Positions 14,053 through 21,746 of a DNA stretch of 38,908 bases are shown piece after piece. Positions within the stretch are counted from its first letter, which is position 1; each line of letters begins with the position of its first letter. The stretch is from NCBI GenBank assembly GCA_016219275.1, contig JACRBM010000014.1, positions 1 through 38,908 on the forward strand, given 5' to 3'. The stretch is from Chloroflexota bacterium (GTDB lineage: Bacteria; Chloroflexota; Anaerolineae; UBA4142). The notes below the pieces were generated by a model, which saw only the letters and a list, made by a program, of their open reading frames with translations, did not search any database and had not been told where the DNA came from. A program made the translations under genes and the position numbers.

Positions 14053-14811
14053 ATGTCCATCGTCGCGCTGATCGTCGTCCTCGTCTTGACGATTTTTCTG
14101 CAACAGTGGTTGCACCGCCACATCCAGGGTTTTGTTGTAATGTTGACCGGCAATTCCGGGTGGGCGATCAAACTACTGTTCTATTTGCTTTTGCCCGGCA
14201 TTCTTTTGCACGAACTCAGTCACTATGTCGTCGCGAAAATTCTGTTGGTCAACACGAGCGGCATTCACCTCGGCGTCAAGCCGATGAAGAGCAAAGGCAA
14301 TCAGATCAGTCTCGGTTCGGTGGTTATCGAACGCACCGATCCGTTGCGCGAAAGTTTGATCGGTATTGCGCCGTTCGTCGTCGGCATCGGCGCGATTTGG
14401 GCGATTGCCGGATGGGGCTTTGACGTGTGGCCCGAGACGGGCTTGACTGTGCCCCAGATGTTTTATCGCGTCGCGGATTACGCGTCCGATTGGACGACCT
14501 GGCTCGATCTCTATCTGATCTTTGCGGTGAGCACCGCGATGATTCCGAGCCAATCGGATCGCGAACCCTGGGGACCGGTCATCACCGTCCTGGGTTTGAG
14601 CGCGGTTGTGTTTGCGTTGCTGGGTTGGACGCCGCGTGTGCCGGCAGACCTGGTGCAGTTCGCGCGGCAAATGGTCAGCGGGCTGACGCTCGCGCTGGGC
14701 GTCGCGGTCGCAGTGAATGGCGTGGTCGCGTTTACGTTGTGGATACTCGAGCGCGTGGTGGAACGATTCAGCGGCAAGCGGATGGAATTTCGCGTGTCGC
14801 GGCGACGTTGA
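14053..14811 (+). CDS. Membrane protein with HExxH motif, putative M50-like metalloprotease
   Basis: 252 residues with about five or six hydrophobic segments. The motif HELSH (His53, Glu54, His57) lies inside a hydrophobic helix (LLFYLLLPGILLHELSHYVV), as in site-2-type intramembrane proteases. A later STAMIPSQSDREPWGP segment at about 160-176 sits where such proteins place a third metal ligand (here possibly Asp). This suggests a zinc-dependent membrane protease, but the rest is too divergent for a firm family call. It starts 3 bases after tpiA, so translation is probably coupled. A convergent terminator follows. Confidence 0.6.
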   Translation: MSIVALIVVLVLTIFLQQWLHRHIQGFVVMLTGNSGWAIKLLFYLLLPGILLHELSHYVVAKILLVNTSGIHLGVKPMKSKGNQISLGSVVIERTDPLRESLIGIAPFVVGIGAIWAIAGWGFDVWPETGLTVPQMFYRVADYASDWTTWLDLYLIFAVSTAMIPSQSDREPWGPVITVLGLSAVVFALLGWTPRVPADLVQFARQMVSGLTLALGVAVAVNGVVAFTLWILERVVERFSGKRMEFRVSRRR

Positions 14812-14815
14812 AATG

Positions 14816-14849
14816 AAACGGGGCAATCCAGCGATTGCCCCGTTTTTTT
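14816..14849 (+). terminator. Terminator between convergent genes
   Basis: Perfect stem AAACGGGGCAAT / ATTGCCCCGTTT (14816-14827, 14834-14845), six-base loop, then T to 14849. It terminates plus-strand transcription; its T tract overlaps the ricT stop codon on the other strand. Confidence 0.85.
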
Positions 14850-15690
14850 ATTCGTCGTCGTCCCCGTCACTCGGCTCCACGCGTCCGACCTGGCGCACCT
14901 CTTGCGCGGTGAGCGTCGCATTCGTGCCATCGGCGAATTGTACGGTGACGCTTTCTTTCAACACACTGCGCGCAATCACGCGACCTTGCCCGCGTTCGCA
15001 ATCAATTGTCGCGCCGAGGCGCGGCACTTTCCCTTTCGCTTCTTGATACGCGCCTTGCTCGAACGCGAGACAGCACATCGGTCTGCCGCAAATGCCGGCG
15101 GCGGCGTTCGGACCGAGCGGCAAGTCTTGATCTTTCGCCATCTTGATACTTGACTTTGGATAATCCGGCAAAAATTTTTCGCAGCACAATTCTTGCCCGC
15201 ACGGCGCGAGTCCGCCGATCAAACGCGCGCGATCGCGGGGACCGATCTGCCACAACTCGACGCGCGCGGTGAACAAGGCGGCGAGGTCTTTGACAAGTCC
15301 GCGAAAATCCACGCGTCCTTCGGCGGTAAAATAAAATGTGATGTGACTGCCGTCAAAGTTGTACTCGGCGGAGAGCAGGCGCATGGGCAAGTGGTGCTTT
15401 TCGATCTGCGACTTGCATTGTGCGAGCGCCTCGTCTTCGTGCAGGCGCAATTGTTGCCACTGCGACAAATCGAGCGGGGTCGCGCGGCGCAGAATCGGAC
15501 GCAGCGATGTGCCGGCTGGCGTATTCTTGATTTGTCCCGGCGTGGCGACGACGCGCGCGGCTTCGCGACACTTGTCGGTATCCACGATGACGAATTCGTT
15601 GATGCGCAAGTCTTGGTATCCGGTCGCGTCGTAATACATTATTTGCGGCTGACGTTTTACGCGCACGCCAGCGATTTGGAGTGTACTCAT
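14848..15690 (-). CDS. ricT: PSP1 domain protein, RicT (YaaT)-like
   Basis: A 280-residue PSP1-domain protein. Six cysteines characteristic of RicT are present: Cys164, Cys169, Cys170 (LAPCGQELCC) and Cys201, Cys206, Cys207 (GICGRPMCC). In Bacillus, RicT with RicA and RicF forms an iron-sulfur-containing complex that promotes RNase Y-dependent mRNA maturation. The KMAKDQDLPLGP and YNFDGSHITFYFTAEGRVDFR segments are typical. It follows holB by 47 bases on the same strand, the conserved holB-ricT order of many Gram-positive genomes. Confidence 0.92.
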   Translation of the reverse strand: MSTLQIAGVRVKRQPQIMYYDATGYQDLRINEFVIVDTDKCREAARVVATPGQIKNTPAGTSLRPILRRATPLDLSQWQQLRLHEDEALAQCKSQIEKHHLPMRLLSAEYNFDGSHITFYFTAEGRVDFRGLVKDLAALFTARVELWQIGPRDRARLIGGLAPCGQELCCEKFLPDYPKSSIKMAKDQDLPLGPNAAAGICGRPMCCLAFEQGAYQEAKGKVPRLGATIDCERGQGRVIARSVLKESVTVQFADGTNATLTAQEVRQVGRVEPSDGDDDE

Positions 15691-15737
15691 CTTCGTGCTC
15701 CTATGTGCGTGGTCAATTGCTTGACCGAGTGACTAGT

Positions 15738-16784
15738 TCAATTGATCGGCAGACTAAGCATCAACACTTCGAGCGCGAGCCGGGTGTTGACGTTTTGATG
15801 GATCTGACGCGTGGCAGCGCGCACGGCTTGCAACGCGCGTTGCGTTTGCTCTGGCGCGATGCGCGTCGCCGACTCGCGCAACGAGGGATCGCGATCAATG
15901 TTCGTCACGCGCGTATCGTCGCCGTTTTGGATCAACAAGACATCGCGCCACCAACCCAGCCATGCGTCGAGCATCTGCAACAGGTCGTCGCTCTTGGATA
16001 ATTTGTCCGCGCGCGTAAAGCGTTCGGCGCGACCCTCGCGTAAAATCGTGTCGAGCGTATCGAGATGCGTGCGGCGCGTGTCGAGCAGTTTGCTGTCGGC
16101 GCTCGCGCGCACCGCCCAGCCCATGCGTCCGCCGGACAAGCGTGCGATTAAATGCGCGCGTTCGCGCACGATGTTCCAGCGCGCAACGAGCGCGTTCTCC
16201 ACCTCATCACGCGCGAGCGGTCGCAACGCGAGCGTTTGGCAACGCGACACGATGGTCGGCAACAGGACGTGCGGGTCGCGCGCGGTCAGGATGATGCGCG
16301 TATGCTTGGGCGGTTCTTCGAGCGTTTTGAGGAACGCGTTTCCGGCTTCTTCGTTCGCTTCTTCAAAGCGGCGCAGAATGATGACGCGCCAGCGTCCTTC
16401 AAACGGCGCGCGTGCGATTTGATGTTGCAACACGCGAATCTGATCAATCTTTAAGGTGCGGCGTTCGATGTCGTTCGCGCGCGGCGGAGGCGGCGGGGTC
16501 TTGTCGTCGAACTTGAAGCCGACCGGCACGCCCTCGATGATTTGCACATCGGGATGACGGTCGCGCGCGATCTTGATGCACGCCGGGCATTGACCGCACG
16601 GACGATTCGCGCCGGTGCATTCGAGCGCCTGTGCGAACGCGCGGGCGAGCGTCGTCTTGCCGATGGCGTGCGCGCCGGTGAACAAGTACGCGTGCGCAAA
16701 GTGATCGGTGGCGACACTGTGCGCGAGTGCGCGCACTGCCCACGTGTGCCCCACGATGCCCCAATTCTCGACCGGTTCTCCCAT
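15738..16784 (-). CDS. holB: DNA polymerase III subunit delta prime
   Basis: A 348-residue AAA+ clamp-loader subunit. Walker A GAHAIGKTT lies at 37-45, the zinc-binding cysteines at Cys56, Cys63, Cys66 and Cys69, sensor-1 region TLEEPPKHTRIILTARDP, and an SRC motif (IVSRCQ). A frame open 210 bases further upstream is ignored: that extension encodes repeat-derived sequence, while MGEPVENWGIVGH matches the usual HolB N-terminus. A promoter lies directly before this ATG, so the mRNA may be leaderless. HolB acts in loading the sliding clamp at the replication fork. Confidence 0.93.
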   Translation of the reverse strand: MGEPVENWGIVGHTWAVRALAHSVATDHFAHAYLFTGAHAIGKTTLARAFAQALECTGANRPCGQCPACIKIARDRHPDVQIIEGVPVGFKFDDKTPPPPPRANDIERRTLKIDQIRVLQHQIARAPFEGRWRVIILRRFEEANEEAGNAFLKTLEEPPKHTRIILTARDPHVLLPTIVSRCQTLALRPLARDEVENALVARWNIVRERAHLIARLSGGRMGWAVRASADSKLLDTRRTHLDTLDTILREGRAERFTRADKLSKSDDLLQMLDAWLGWWRDVLLIQNGDDTRVTNIDRDPSLRESATRIAPEQTQRALQAVRAATRQIHQNVNTRLALEVLMLSLPIN

Positions 16785-16791
16785 CGAGTTT

Positions 16792-16820
16792 ATTGTATCA
16801 CGTTTGGCTTGCGCGCACAA
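16792..16820 (-). promoter_or_regulatory. Promoter giving a probable leaderless holB mRNA
   Basis: On the minus strand, TTGTGC (16815-16820) and TACAAT (16792-16797) with a 17-base spacer. The predicted transcription start falls at about 16785, next to the ATG at 16784; no ribosome binding site is present. Confidence 0.55.
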
Positions 16821-16865
16821 TTTTTGGCGATTCGCGTTATGGGCTTTGCCCAAGTCGCCTCGGTC

Positions 16866-16946
16866 TGTCATTTCGAGCGCAGCGAGAAATCTTTTTCTGG
16901 CGCGGATCGAGATTTCTCCTCGCAAAAACCGCTCGTCGAAATGACA
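16866..16946. repeat. MITE/REP-like palindrome with TGTCATTTCGAGCG ends
   Basis: An 81-base element with inverted ends TGTCATTTCGAGCG and CGCTCGTCGAAATGACA and inner complementary GAGAAATCT / AGATTTCTC blocks. Similar TGTCATTTCGAGC palindromes are dispersed in many environmental bacterial genomes. Confidence 0.7.
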
Positions 16947-17163
16947 AAGCCCTAATTCGCGCTTTGCCGAGTCTGGATGGATTCGCGCGGGCAACGCAAA
17001 GGTAAAGAAATCTCATCTCAATTCGTTGTTGTGTGCGCGGATTTATGTGCTAACGTAATTACCAGCCGCGTTTACCATTTGTTGATGGAACTTGGTCAAG
17101 CAACTCGTAGCTGAGCCGGTACGATTTGTGGAATAGAAAAGCGTACTGCTATCGCCAGTATCA

Positions 17164-17204
17164 AACCAGCCCTGCCGAATCCGCAAAATTCGGCAGGGCT
17201 GGTT
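17164..17204. repeat. Perfect 17-bp hairpin (AACCAGCCCTGCCGAAT)
   Basis: Arms 17164-17180 and 17188-17204 are perfectly complementary around a seven-base loop. No T tract follows on either strand and no gene ends nearby, so it is more likely a dispersed palindrome than a terminator. Confidence 0.65.
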
Positions 17205-17298
17205 ATCTGTTGTTCTCACACAACGAGAACGGAATGGCGTCCCACGCAAGATGCTATACTGCCAACGGGCACAAACTGCGGTTTTATATCCACCCAAT

Positions 17299-17372
17299 TT
17301 GTCATGCTGAGCGAAGCGAAGCATCGCGCGACTAGCGAATTGCGCTACCCTTCGCTTCGCTCAGGGTGACAA
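17299..17372. repeat. MITE/REP-like palindrome with TTGTCA...CTGAGCGAAG ends
   Basis: Arms 17299-17321 and 17350-17372 match in inverse orientation at 21 of 23 positions (TTGTCA, two differing bases, CTGAGCGAAGCGAAG). It is a second, distinct palindrome family 350 bases from the first. Confidence 0.7.
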
Positions 17373-17495
17373 CCAAAAAGCGCAATTAATGACCGTGCCC
17401 AGTATATCGAATTTGAAAACCAGGATTCACGAGCGCGCCCGCGCCCTCCGCCACGCAGCACGCGTAGATTGGCGGCGTGATGCCGGGCACGCTCG

Positions 17496-17519
17496 AAAAA
17501 ACAAATCGCGTGCGCGATT
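17496..17519 (-). terminator. Probable terminator of the EamA-methyltransferase operon
   Basis: Read on the minus strand: palindrome AATCGCGCACGCGATT followed by TGTTTTTT, about 60 bases after the methyltransferase stop codon. Confidence 0.5.
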
Positions 17520-17581
17520 GAAGCAAGATAGTTTCAACGAGACGGAGCACGCGATTCGTCACTCTAGCCAGGAAAAGAAAC

Positions 17582-18460
17582 TCAATTTCCAGCAATTATT
17601 TGTTTGAGCGCGGCGATGTGCTGAGGAGTCGTGCCACAACAGCCGCCGATAATTTTCGCCGACGCGCGAATCCATTCACGCGCCCAGTTCGCAAATTGCA
17701 AAGGCGGCATCGCGATGGGCGGTTTGCCGGACTGGGTATCCGGTTCGCCAGTGTTCGGCTTGGCGATGAGCGGAATCTTGGCGTCGGCGCGACGCATCTC
17801 ACGCAGAATCGCGGCGAGCGCCTCGGGTCCGCGTCCGCAATTCGCGCCGATGGCGTCCACGCCCAGTTCAACCAGAAATTGCGCGCCAATGTCGGGCGGC
17901 AGACCAAGCGCGGTGCGACCTTGCGTGTCGAACGACAGCGTGACGAAGATCGGCAGATCGGTTACGCGGCGCACGCCTTCGATGGCGGCGCGCGTTTCTT
18001 GCATGTCGCTCATCGTTTCAATGTGCAAAAGATCCGCGCCGCCTTCGACGAGCGCGCTGGCTTGATCGCCGTACTGGCGCACTGCTTCGGCGTAGGTCAG
18101 CGTCTGCATTTGCAGCGCGAGATTGCCGAGCGAACCGAGCGCGCCGGCGACGAGCGCGCTATCGCCCGCCGCTTGCCTTGCGATTTCTGCCGCGCGTTGA
18201 TTCAGGTCGTACACCGACGTGGAAATTCCGGACGCGCGTAAGGCGAATTCTGTGCCGCCGGTCGTGCACGTCATGATGATTTGCGCGCCGGCGTTCACGT
18301 ACGATTGCGCGACGGCGAAAATCTGCGCGCCATTTTCCATCACCCAGGATTCCGCCGCGCTGTTGGGCGCGAGTCCCATCGAGCGCAACACCGTTGTCGT
18401 CGCGCCGTCGTAGAGAATCGGTTTACGTTGGGCAAGCAAATCACGAACCATTGGTCGCAT
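17582..18460 (-). CDS. Homocysteine S-methyltransferase family protein
   Basis: A 292-residue TIM-barrel protein. The zinc-binding cysteines are intact: GANCGRGPE (Cys208) and IGGCCGTTP (Cys274, Cys275). The family transfers methyl groups from betaine, S-methylmethionine or methyl-folate to homocysteine. Two substrate-region motifs differ from the usual form: DGATTTVL where DGxxGTxL is common, and TCTTGGTEFAL where TNTFG is common, so the methyl donor or acceptor may differ. ATG at 18460 is preferred because TGAGG lies five bases upstream; an in-frame GTG at 18466 is the alternative. It follows the EamA gene by 12 bases. Confidence 0.85.
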   Translation of the reverse strand: MRPMVRDLLAQRKPILYDGATTTVLRSMGLAPNSAAESWVMENGAQIFAVAQSYVNAGAQIIMTCTTGGTEFALRASGISTSVYDLNQRAAEIARQAAGDSALVAGALGSLGNLALQMQTLTYAEAVRQYGDQASALVEGGADLLHIETMSDMQETRAAIEGVRRVTDLPIFVTLSFDTQGRTALGLPPDIGAQFLVELGVDAIGANCGRGPEALAAILREMRRADAKIPLIAKPNTGEPDTQSGKPPIAMPPLQFANWAREWIRASAKIIGGCCGTTPQHIAALKQIIAGN

Positions 18461-18472
18461 CGCCACCTCACT

Positions 18473-18889
18473 TTACGCGGTCAGCAACCACACTGCCGCC
18501 ACTGCGCACACCACTCCCGCAATTCGCATCGGCGACATCTCTTCATGCAGAAACACGTACGCCAACGCGACTGTGACGACCGGATACAACGCCGAAATCG
18601 GAACGACCAGACTGACTGGCGCGTGCCGCAAAAGCAAAAACAATACTGCTGTGCCCGCCACGCCGAGCGCGCCGCTGACCAACGCCCACGCGATCCCGTT
18701 GATTTTCCACTCGACGGGCAACATATCTTTGAAGAACACAAAGTAGAGCGGAAACATTCCGAGCGACGCGACCTGGCTCCAGATCAACGCTTGCATCCCG
18801 ACTTGTTGCGCTGCGAATTTCGCGGCAATCCCCCACACGCCCCAAAAAATCAGCAACGCCGCGCCGCCGAGCAAAACAGTTACACTCAT
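18473..18889 (-). CDS. EamA/DMT-family transporter, single-domain
   Basis: 138 residues with four or five hydrophobic helices, equivalent to one EamA domain, half of the usual ten-helix DMT transporter. Helix 1 is VTVLLGGAALLIFWGVWGI; the C-terminal PVVTVALAYVFLHEEMSPMRIAGVVC is the classic EamA end. Single-domain members probably dimerise. The ATG is preceded by AAGGAAAAAGG; an upstream extension is ignored because it overlaps the preceding gene. It lies between the Cys-rich protein and the methyltransferase, so a link to a sulfur or amino-acid metabolite is possible but unproven. Confidence 0.85.
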   Translation of the reverse strand: MSVTVLLGGAALLIFWGVWGIAAKFAAQQVGMQALIWSQVASLGMFPLYFVFFKDMLPVEWKINGIAWALVSGALGVAGTAVLFLLLRHAPVSLVVPISALYPVVTVALAYVFLHEEMSPMRIAGVVCAVAAVWLLTA

Positions 18890-18924
18890 CCTTTTTCCTT
18901 TTACGCGCAAATTGGAAACTTGCG

Positions 18925-19239
18925 TTACGGTTTGTGCAGATGGCATTTGCCGCAGCCGACTTGCAGCTGATCTACTTGCACGCGATACTCGCGACAGCCC
19001 GCTTCGACTTTAACTTGGCGCAACAAACCGAAAAACGATTTGGCGACGCGTCCACGAAAGACGAGGTTGGGGCACGCGTTCGCGCGCAAGAATTTTGGCG
19101 CGGGACACGTTTTGCACAGCGCAGGATTCCACGGCGCCGAGTCCGGATTCGCCGCGATCATGCGGCACTCTTGCGTATTCTTGCCGCGATAATAGTCCGC
19201 GTAATAATATTTGCACTCTTGACCGAACGGAGTTTTCAT
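18925..19239 (-). CDS. Small cysteine-rich protein, conserved, unknown function
   Basis: 104 residues with eight cysteines: Cys9, Cys25, Cys42, Cys45 (CKTC), Cys56, Cys82, Cys96 and Cys99 (CGKC). The N-terminus MKTPFGQECKYYYADYYRG and the central WNPALCKTCPAP fit a family that I recall from other Chloroflexi genomes. Two CxxC pairs plus further cysteines suggest a zinc or iron-sulfur site. There is no signal peptide or membrane helix. It is the first gene of an apparent operon with the EamA and methyltransferase genes, and its start codon lies 9 bases after a -10 box. Confidence 0.7.
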   Translation of the reverse strand: MKTPFGQECKYYYADYYRGKNTQECRMIAANPDSAPWNPALCKTCPAPKFLRANACPNLVFRGRVAKSFFGLLRQVKVEAGCREYRVQVDQLQVGCGKCHLHKP

Positions 19240-19248
19240 GATGATCGC

Positions 19249-19277
19249 ATTTTATCACATCGCGCCCAGTTCGCCAA
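19249..19277 (-). promoter_or_regulatory. Promoter of the Cys-rich/EamA/methyltransferase operon
   Basis: On the minus strand, TTGGCG (19272-19277) and TAAAAT (19249-19254) with a 17-base spacer. The predicted start (about 19242) is 3 bases before the ATG, so the mRNA may be leaderless. Confidence 0.55.
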
Positions 19278-19362
19278 CCAAGCAAGCCCAGCGGTAAAAA
19301 CAAAACTGCGCGGTCGCTCGCGCTTACGGATTTTTTTATGCGCGGAATGTGTCCAATTGGAG

Positions 19363-19368
19363 TATAAT
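19363..19368 (+). promoter_or_regulatory. -10 box upstream of the flavin reductase gene
   Basis: A perfect TATAAT about 46 bases before the start codon; no convincing -35 box is visible at 16-18 bases. Confidence 0.4.
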
Positions 19369-19414
19369 GCGAACGTTGCAAGTGAAACATCGAATTTGCG
19401 AATGAGGAACGGAG

Positions 19415-19900
19415 ATGGATTTCAAGACGCGACAAAAAATTTTGCGCCAGTTCACGTACGGTATGTATGCGGTTTCGGCGCAGCACAACGGCGCGAGCAA
19501 CGCGTTTCTTGCGAACTGGCTCGCGCAATGTTCGTTCGATCCGCCGATGGTGATGATTTCGGTCGAGCGCGACGCACGCACGCTCGCGTTGATGCGCGGC
19601 GGCGGTTACTTTGTTGTGCATGTCCTAGCGACTGGACAACGCGAGTTTGCCGGGATGCTCGGTCGGTCGTCGCGCACCGTGCCGGACAAACTCAAAAATG
19701 TGCGCAGGCATCCAAGCGCGCTGACGGGTTGTCCGATTCTCGAAGAGACGCTGGGCTATGTCGAGTGTCGCATTGTCGGCGAATTGCCGGCGGGCGATTC
19801 GGTGATCGTTACCGGCCAAGTTCTGGACGCAGTGGTTTTGCACGAGGGCGACCTCCCGCCGTTGACGATGCAAGAAACTGGGTTCAAACACGCGGGCTAG
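19415..19900 (+). CDS. Flavin reductase family protein (FMN-binding)
   Basis: 161 residues with the split-barrel flavin reductase fold: an N-terminal FTYGMYAVSAQHNG, the central SNAFLANWLAQCSFDPPMVMISV (an FMN-binding region with NAFxAxW), a FVVHVLATGQREFAGMLG segment and GYVECRIVGELPAGDSVIVTGQV. Such proteins reduce FMN with NAD(P)H for partner monooxygenases, or act as independent reductases. No partner oxygenase is adjacent; TauE/SafE and DUF1634 genes follow on the same strand. GGAG lies a few bases before the ATG. Confidence 0.88.
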   Translation: MDFKTRQKILRQFTYGMYAVSAQHNGASNAFLANWLAQCSFDPPMVMISVERDARTLALMRGGGYFVVHVLATGQREFAGMLGRSSRTVPDKLKNVRRHPSALTGCPILEETLGYVECRIVGELPAGDSVIVTGQVLDAVVLHEGDLPPLTMQETGFKHAG

Positions 19901-19939
19901 CGAGAGCTGGGTTGCGTAGCGAACTAACCGAAGTTCAAT

Positions 19940-20779
19940 ATGACAGCAATCCTGTTTTTGGCTGAAACATTTTTCGTTTCGATTGGCGCTGGAATTTTTG
20001 GCGCGTTGCTCGGTTTGGGCGGCGGCGTCATCCTCGTGCCGGTGCTCACGCTTGTGCTCGGCATCAATATTCATTACGCGATTGGCGCGAGCATCGTCTC
20101 GGTGATCGCGACGTCATCCGGCGCGGCGGCGGCGTACTTGCGCGACGGGGTTTCGAATATCCGCGTCGCGATGTTTCTCGAAATCGCGACGACAACCGGC
20201 GCGATTCTCGGCGCGTTGATTGCTGGGTACATCGGCGGACCGGGATTGTTCATCGTGTTCGGCGTCGTGTTGCTCTATTCCGCGTACGCGATGTTTCGCC
20301 GACGCAACGCCGAATTGCCGACCGGTGTGGAGATGGGTCCGCTCGCCAATTTTCTGAACCTGGGCAGTTCGTACTTTGACACCGCGTTGAATCGGCAGGT
20401 GACGTACAACGTGCGCGGCGCGCGTTACGGTTTGCCGTTGATGCTGGTCGCCGGCGCCGTGTCTGGATTGCTTGGCATTGGAAGCGGCGTGCTCAAAGTA
20501 CCGGCGATGGACATGGCGATGAGACTGCCGCTCAAAGTTTCGACGGCGACGAGCAACTTGATGATTGGCGTGACCGCGGCGGCGAGCGCGGGCGTCTATT
20601 TCATTCGCGGCGATATCAATCCGTTCATCGCCGCGCCGGTCGCGATGGGCGTGCTGATCGGCGCGACGCTCGGCACGCGGCTGATGATGCGCGCGCGGAG
20701 CACGCTGATTCGCCGCGTGTTCATCCTGGTGCTGGTCTTCACGGCGTTGCAGATGCTTGTCAAGGGACTGGGATTTTAG
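19940..20779 (+). CDS. TauE/SafE family sulfite/organosulfur permease
   Basis: 279 residues with about eight membrane helices in two repeats. Repeat 1 has GALLGLGGGVILVPVLTLVLG and repeat 2 GLLGIGSGVLKVPAMDMAM, the duplicated signature of the family. Members export sulfite, sulfoacetate or other anions, or take up organosulfur compounds. It begins 39 bases after the flavin reductase gene. The next gene, encoding a DUF1634 protein, starts 11 bases after its stop; this TauE-DUF1634 pairing recurs in many genomes and suggests a two-component membrane complex. Confidence 0.92.
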   Translation: MTAILFLAETFFVSIGAGIFGALLGLGGGVILVPVLTLVLGINIHYAIGASIVSVIATSSGAAAAYLRDGVSNIRVAMFLEIATTTGAILGALIAGYIGGPGLFIVFGVVLLYSAYAMFRRRNAELPTGVEMGPLANFLNLGSSYFDTALNRQVTYNVRGARYGLPLMLVAGAVSGLLGIGSGVLKVPAMDMAMRLPLKVSTATSNLMIGVTAAASAGVYFIRGDINPFIAAPVAMGVLIGATLGTRLMMRARSTLIRRVFILVLVFTALQMLVKGLGF

Positions 20780-20790
20780 GGACGGGTAAT

Positions 20791-21222
20791 ATGCAAGAAA
20801 CTCAACTCGAAGCCACCCGCGACGCGCAAACTCTGCGCGTCGAGCTTTTCATCGCGCGCTTGTTGCGCTGGGGAGTCATACTCAGTTTCATTATTTTGCT
20901 GGCGGGCATTGGCAGCGTGCTTGTGACGGGCAATACCGGCTACCACGCGATTCGCTTGGACGATCTCGATAGCATTGTCGCCTATCACGTCCGACCGGAT
21001 TTTCCCAACACGCCCAGTGATGTGGCGCAAGGCGTGCTTGTGTTCAAACCGTATGCGATCATTACACTGGGCTTGCTCGTGCTGATTGCGATTCCGGTGA
21101 TGCGGGTCGTCGTGTCGGTGATCGCGTTTGTGACCGAACGCGATTGGCTCTACGTCGCAATTACCGCGTGGGTGTTGACGGTTTTGCTGATCAGTTTTCT
21201 CATTGGCGAAGCCGGGGGATAA
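20791..21222 (+). CDS. DUF1634 domain-containing membrane protein
   Basis: 143 residues with three hydrophobic helices (about 25-48, 90-110, 122-140). The N-terminal LRVELFIARLLRWGVILSF and the central QGVLVFKPYAIITLGLLVLI are typical of DUF1634. It lies directly behind the TauE/SafE gene, as usual for this family, and is presumably an accessory subunit of that transporter. A terminator follows. Confidence 0.9.
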   Translation: MQETQLEATRDAQTLRVELFIARLLRWGVILSFIILLAGIGSVLVTGNTGYHAIRLDDLDSIVAYHVRPDFPNTPSDVAQGVLVFKPYAIITLGLLVLIAIPVMRVVVSVIAFVTERDWLYVAITAWVLTVLLISFLIGEAGG

Positions 21223-21236
21223 AACCAAACGATTGA

Positions 21237-21276
21237 CCTGACCGGCGCGTGAACACCGGTCAGGCAAATCTCATTT
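21237..21276. terminator. Terminator between convergent operons
   Basis: Stem CCTGACCGG / CCGGTCAGG (21237-21245 and 21256-21264) with a ten-base loop, followed on the plus strand by CAAATCTCATTTTT. It ends the TauE-DUF1634 transcript and abuts the GyrI-like stop codon on the other strand. Confidence 0.65.
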
Positions 21277-21732
21277 TTACTTGAGCGGGAACACGATCTC
21301 TGTTTTGATTTCTTGCGGCGGCGTTTCAGGTTCGCTAAAGTAAACTTCATACGCGACACCCGTCGCTTCGTAGCCGTTCGCCTTGATCCATTGGGTCAGT
21401 GCTTTGTACGCCGGCGCCATTTGTTCGTACGGTCCGATGTGGACGGTGCTCGCGAGTTTGCCGCCGGGAAATTCGCTCGCCTGAATCTCGCCCTTGCCCG
21501 CGATTTTGCGCGCGACCGGAAAGCCGGCTTCAATGTCGAGATTCTGCATGTCCATGTTATAGTACGCCGCGAACGGCATCCCCGCCGGTTGCTCGCCCAC
21601 CTCGCCCAGGTACTGCATGATCGCGCTGTACGCCTTGCCGAGCACCTGCGGTAAATCCTGCACTGCCGCGTGCGTGCGGATAGACAGCGCGGGTTGCGCA
21701 GACTGTTCTTTGAGTTCACATTGGTACGTCAT
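21277..21732 (-). CDS. GyrI-like/effector-binding domain protein
   Basis: 151 residues forming a GyrI-like (SHS2-duplicated) domain: VQDLPQVLGKAYSAIMQYLGE, PFAAYYNMD, DIEAGFPV and KLASTVHIGPYEQMAPAYKA, ending in TEIVFPL. There is no attached DNA-binding domain. Stand-alone GyrI-like proteins either bind small molecules, inhibit gyrase (SbmC), or hydrolyse cyclopropanoid DNA-alkylating compounds. The start is fixed by GGAGG in front of the ATG; the frame is open much further upstream, but that part is an out-of-frame shadow of the hydrolase gene. It is the last gene of the WYL operon, 14 bases after the hydrolase. Confidence 0.85.
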   Translation of the reverse strand: MTYQCELKEQSAQPALSIRTHAAVQDLPQVLGKAYSAIMQYLGEVGEQPAGMPFAAYYNMDMQNLDIEAGFPVARKIAGKGEIQASEFPGGKLASTVHIGPYEQMAPAYKALTQWIKANGYEATGVAYEVYFSEPETPPQEIKTEIVFPLK

Positions 21733-21746
21733 TTCATTTCCTCCTT

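Larger units (their letters stand above)
16821..17581. other. Gene-free, repeat-rich intergenic stretch
   Basis: No convincing gene on either strand. The stretch holds three palindromic elements (entries at 16866, 17164 and 17299) and a probable terminator at 17496. A TATACT near 17254 could be a stray -10 box, but nothing translatable follows. It may be a landing zone for small non-autonomous elements. Confidence 0.6.

Noticed and set aside
16785-16994. N-terminal extension of HolB by 70 codons
   Set aside because: It encodes the TGTCATTTCGAGCG repeat and lies upstream of a promoter that fits the start at 16784.
17386-17595. A 69-codon minus-strand frame after the methyltransferase
   Set aside because: It has a TTG start inside the methyltransferase end, no ribosome binding site, no family pattern, and spans a terminator-like hairpin.
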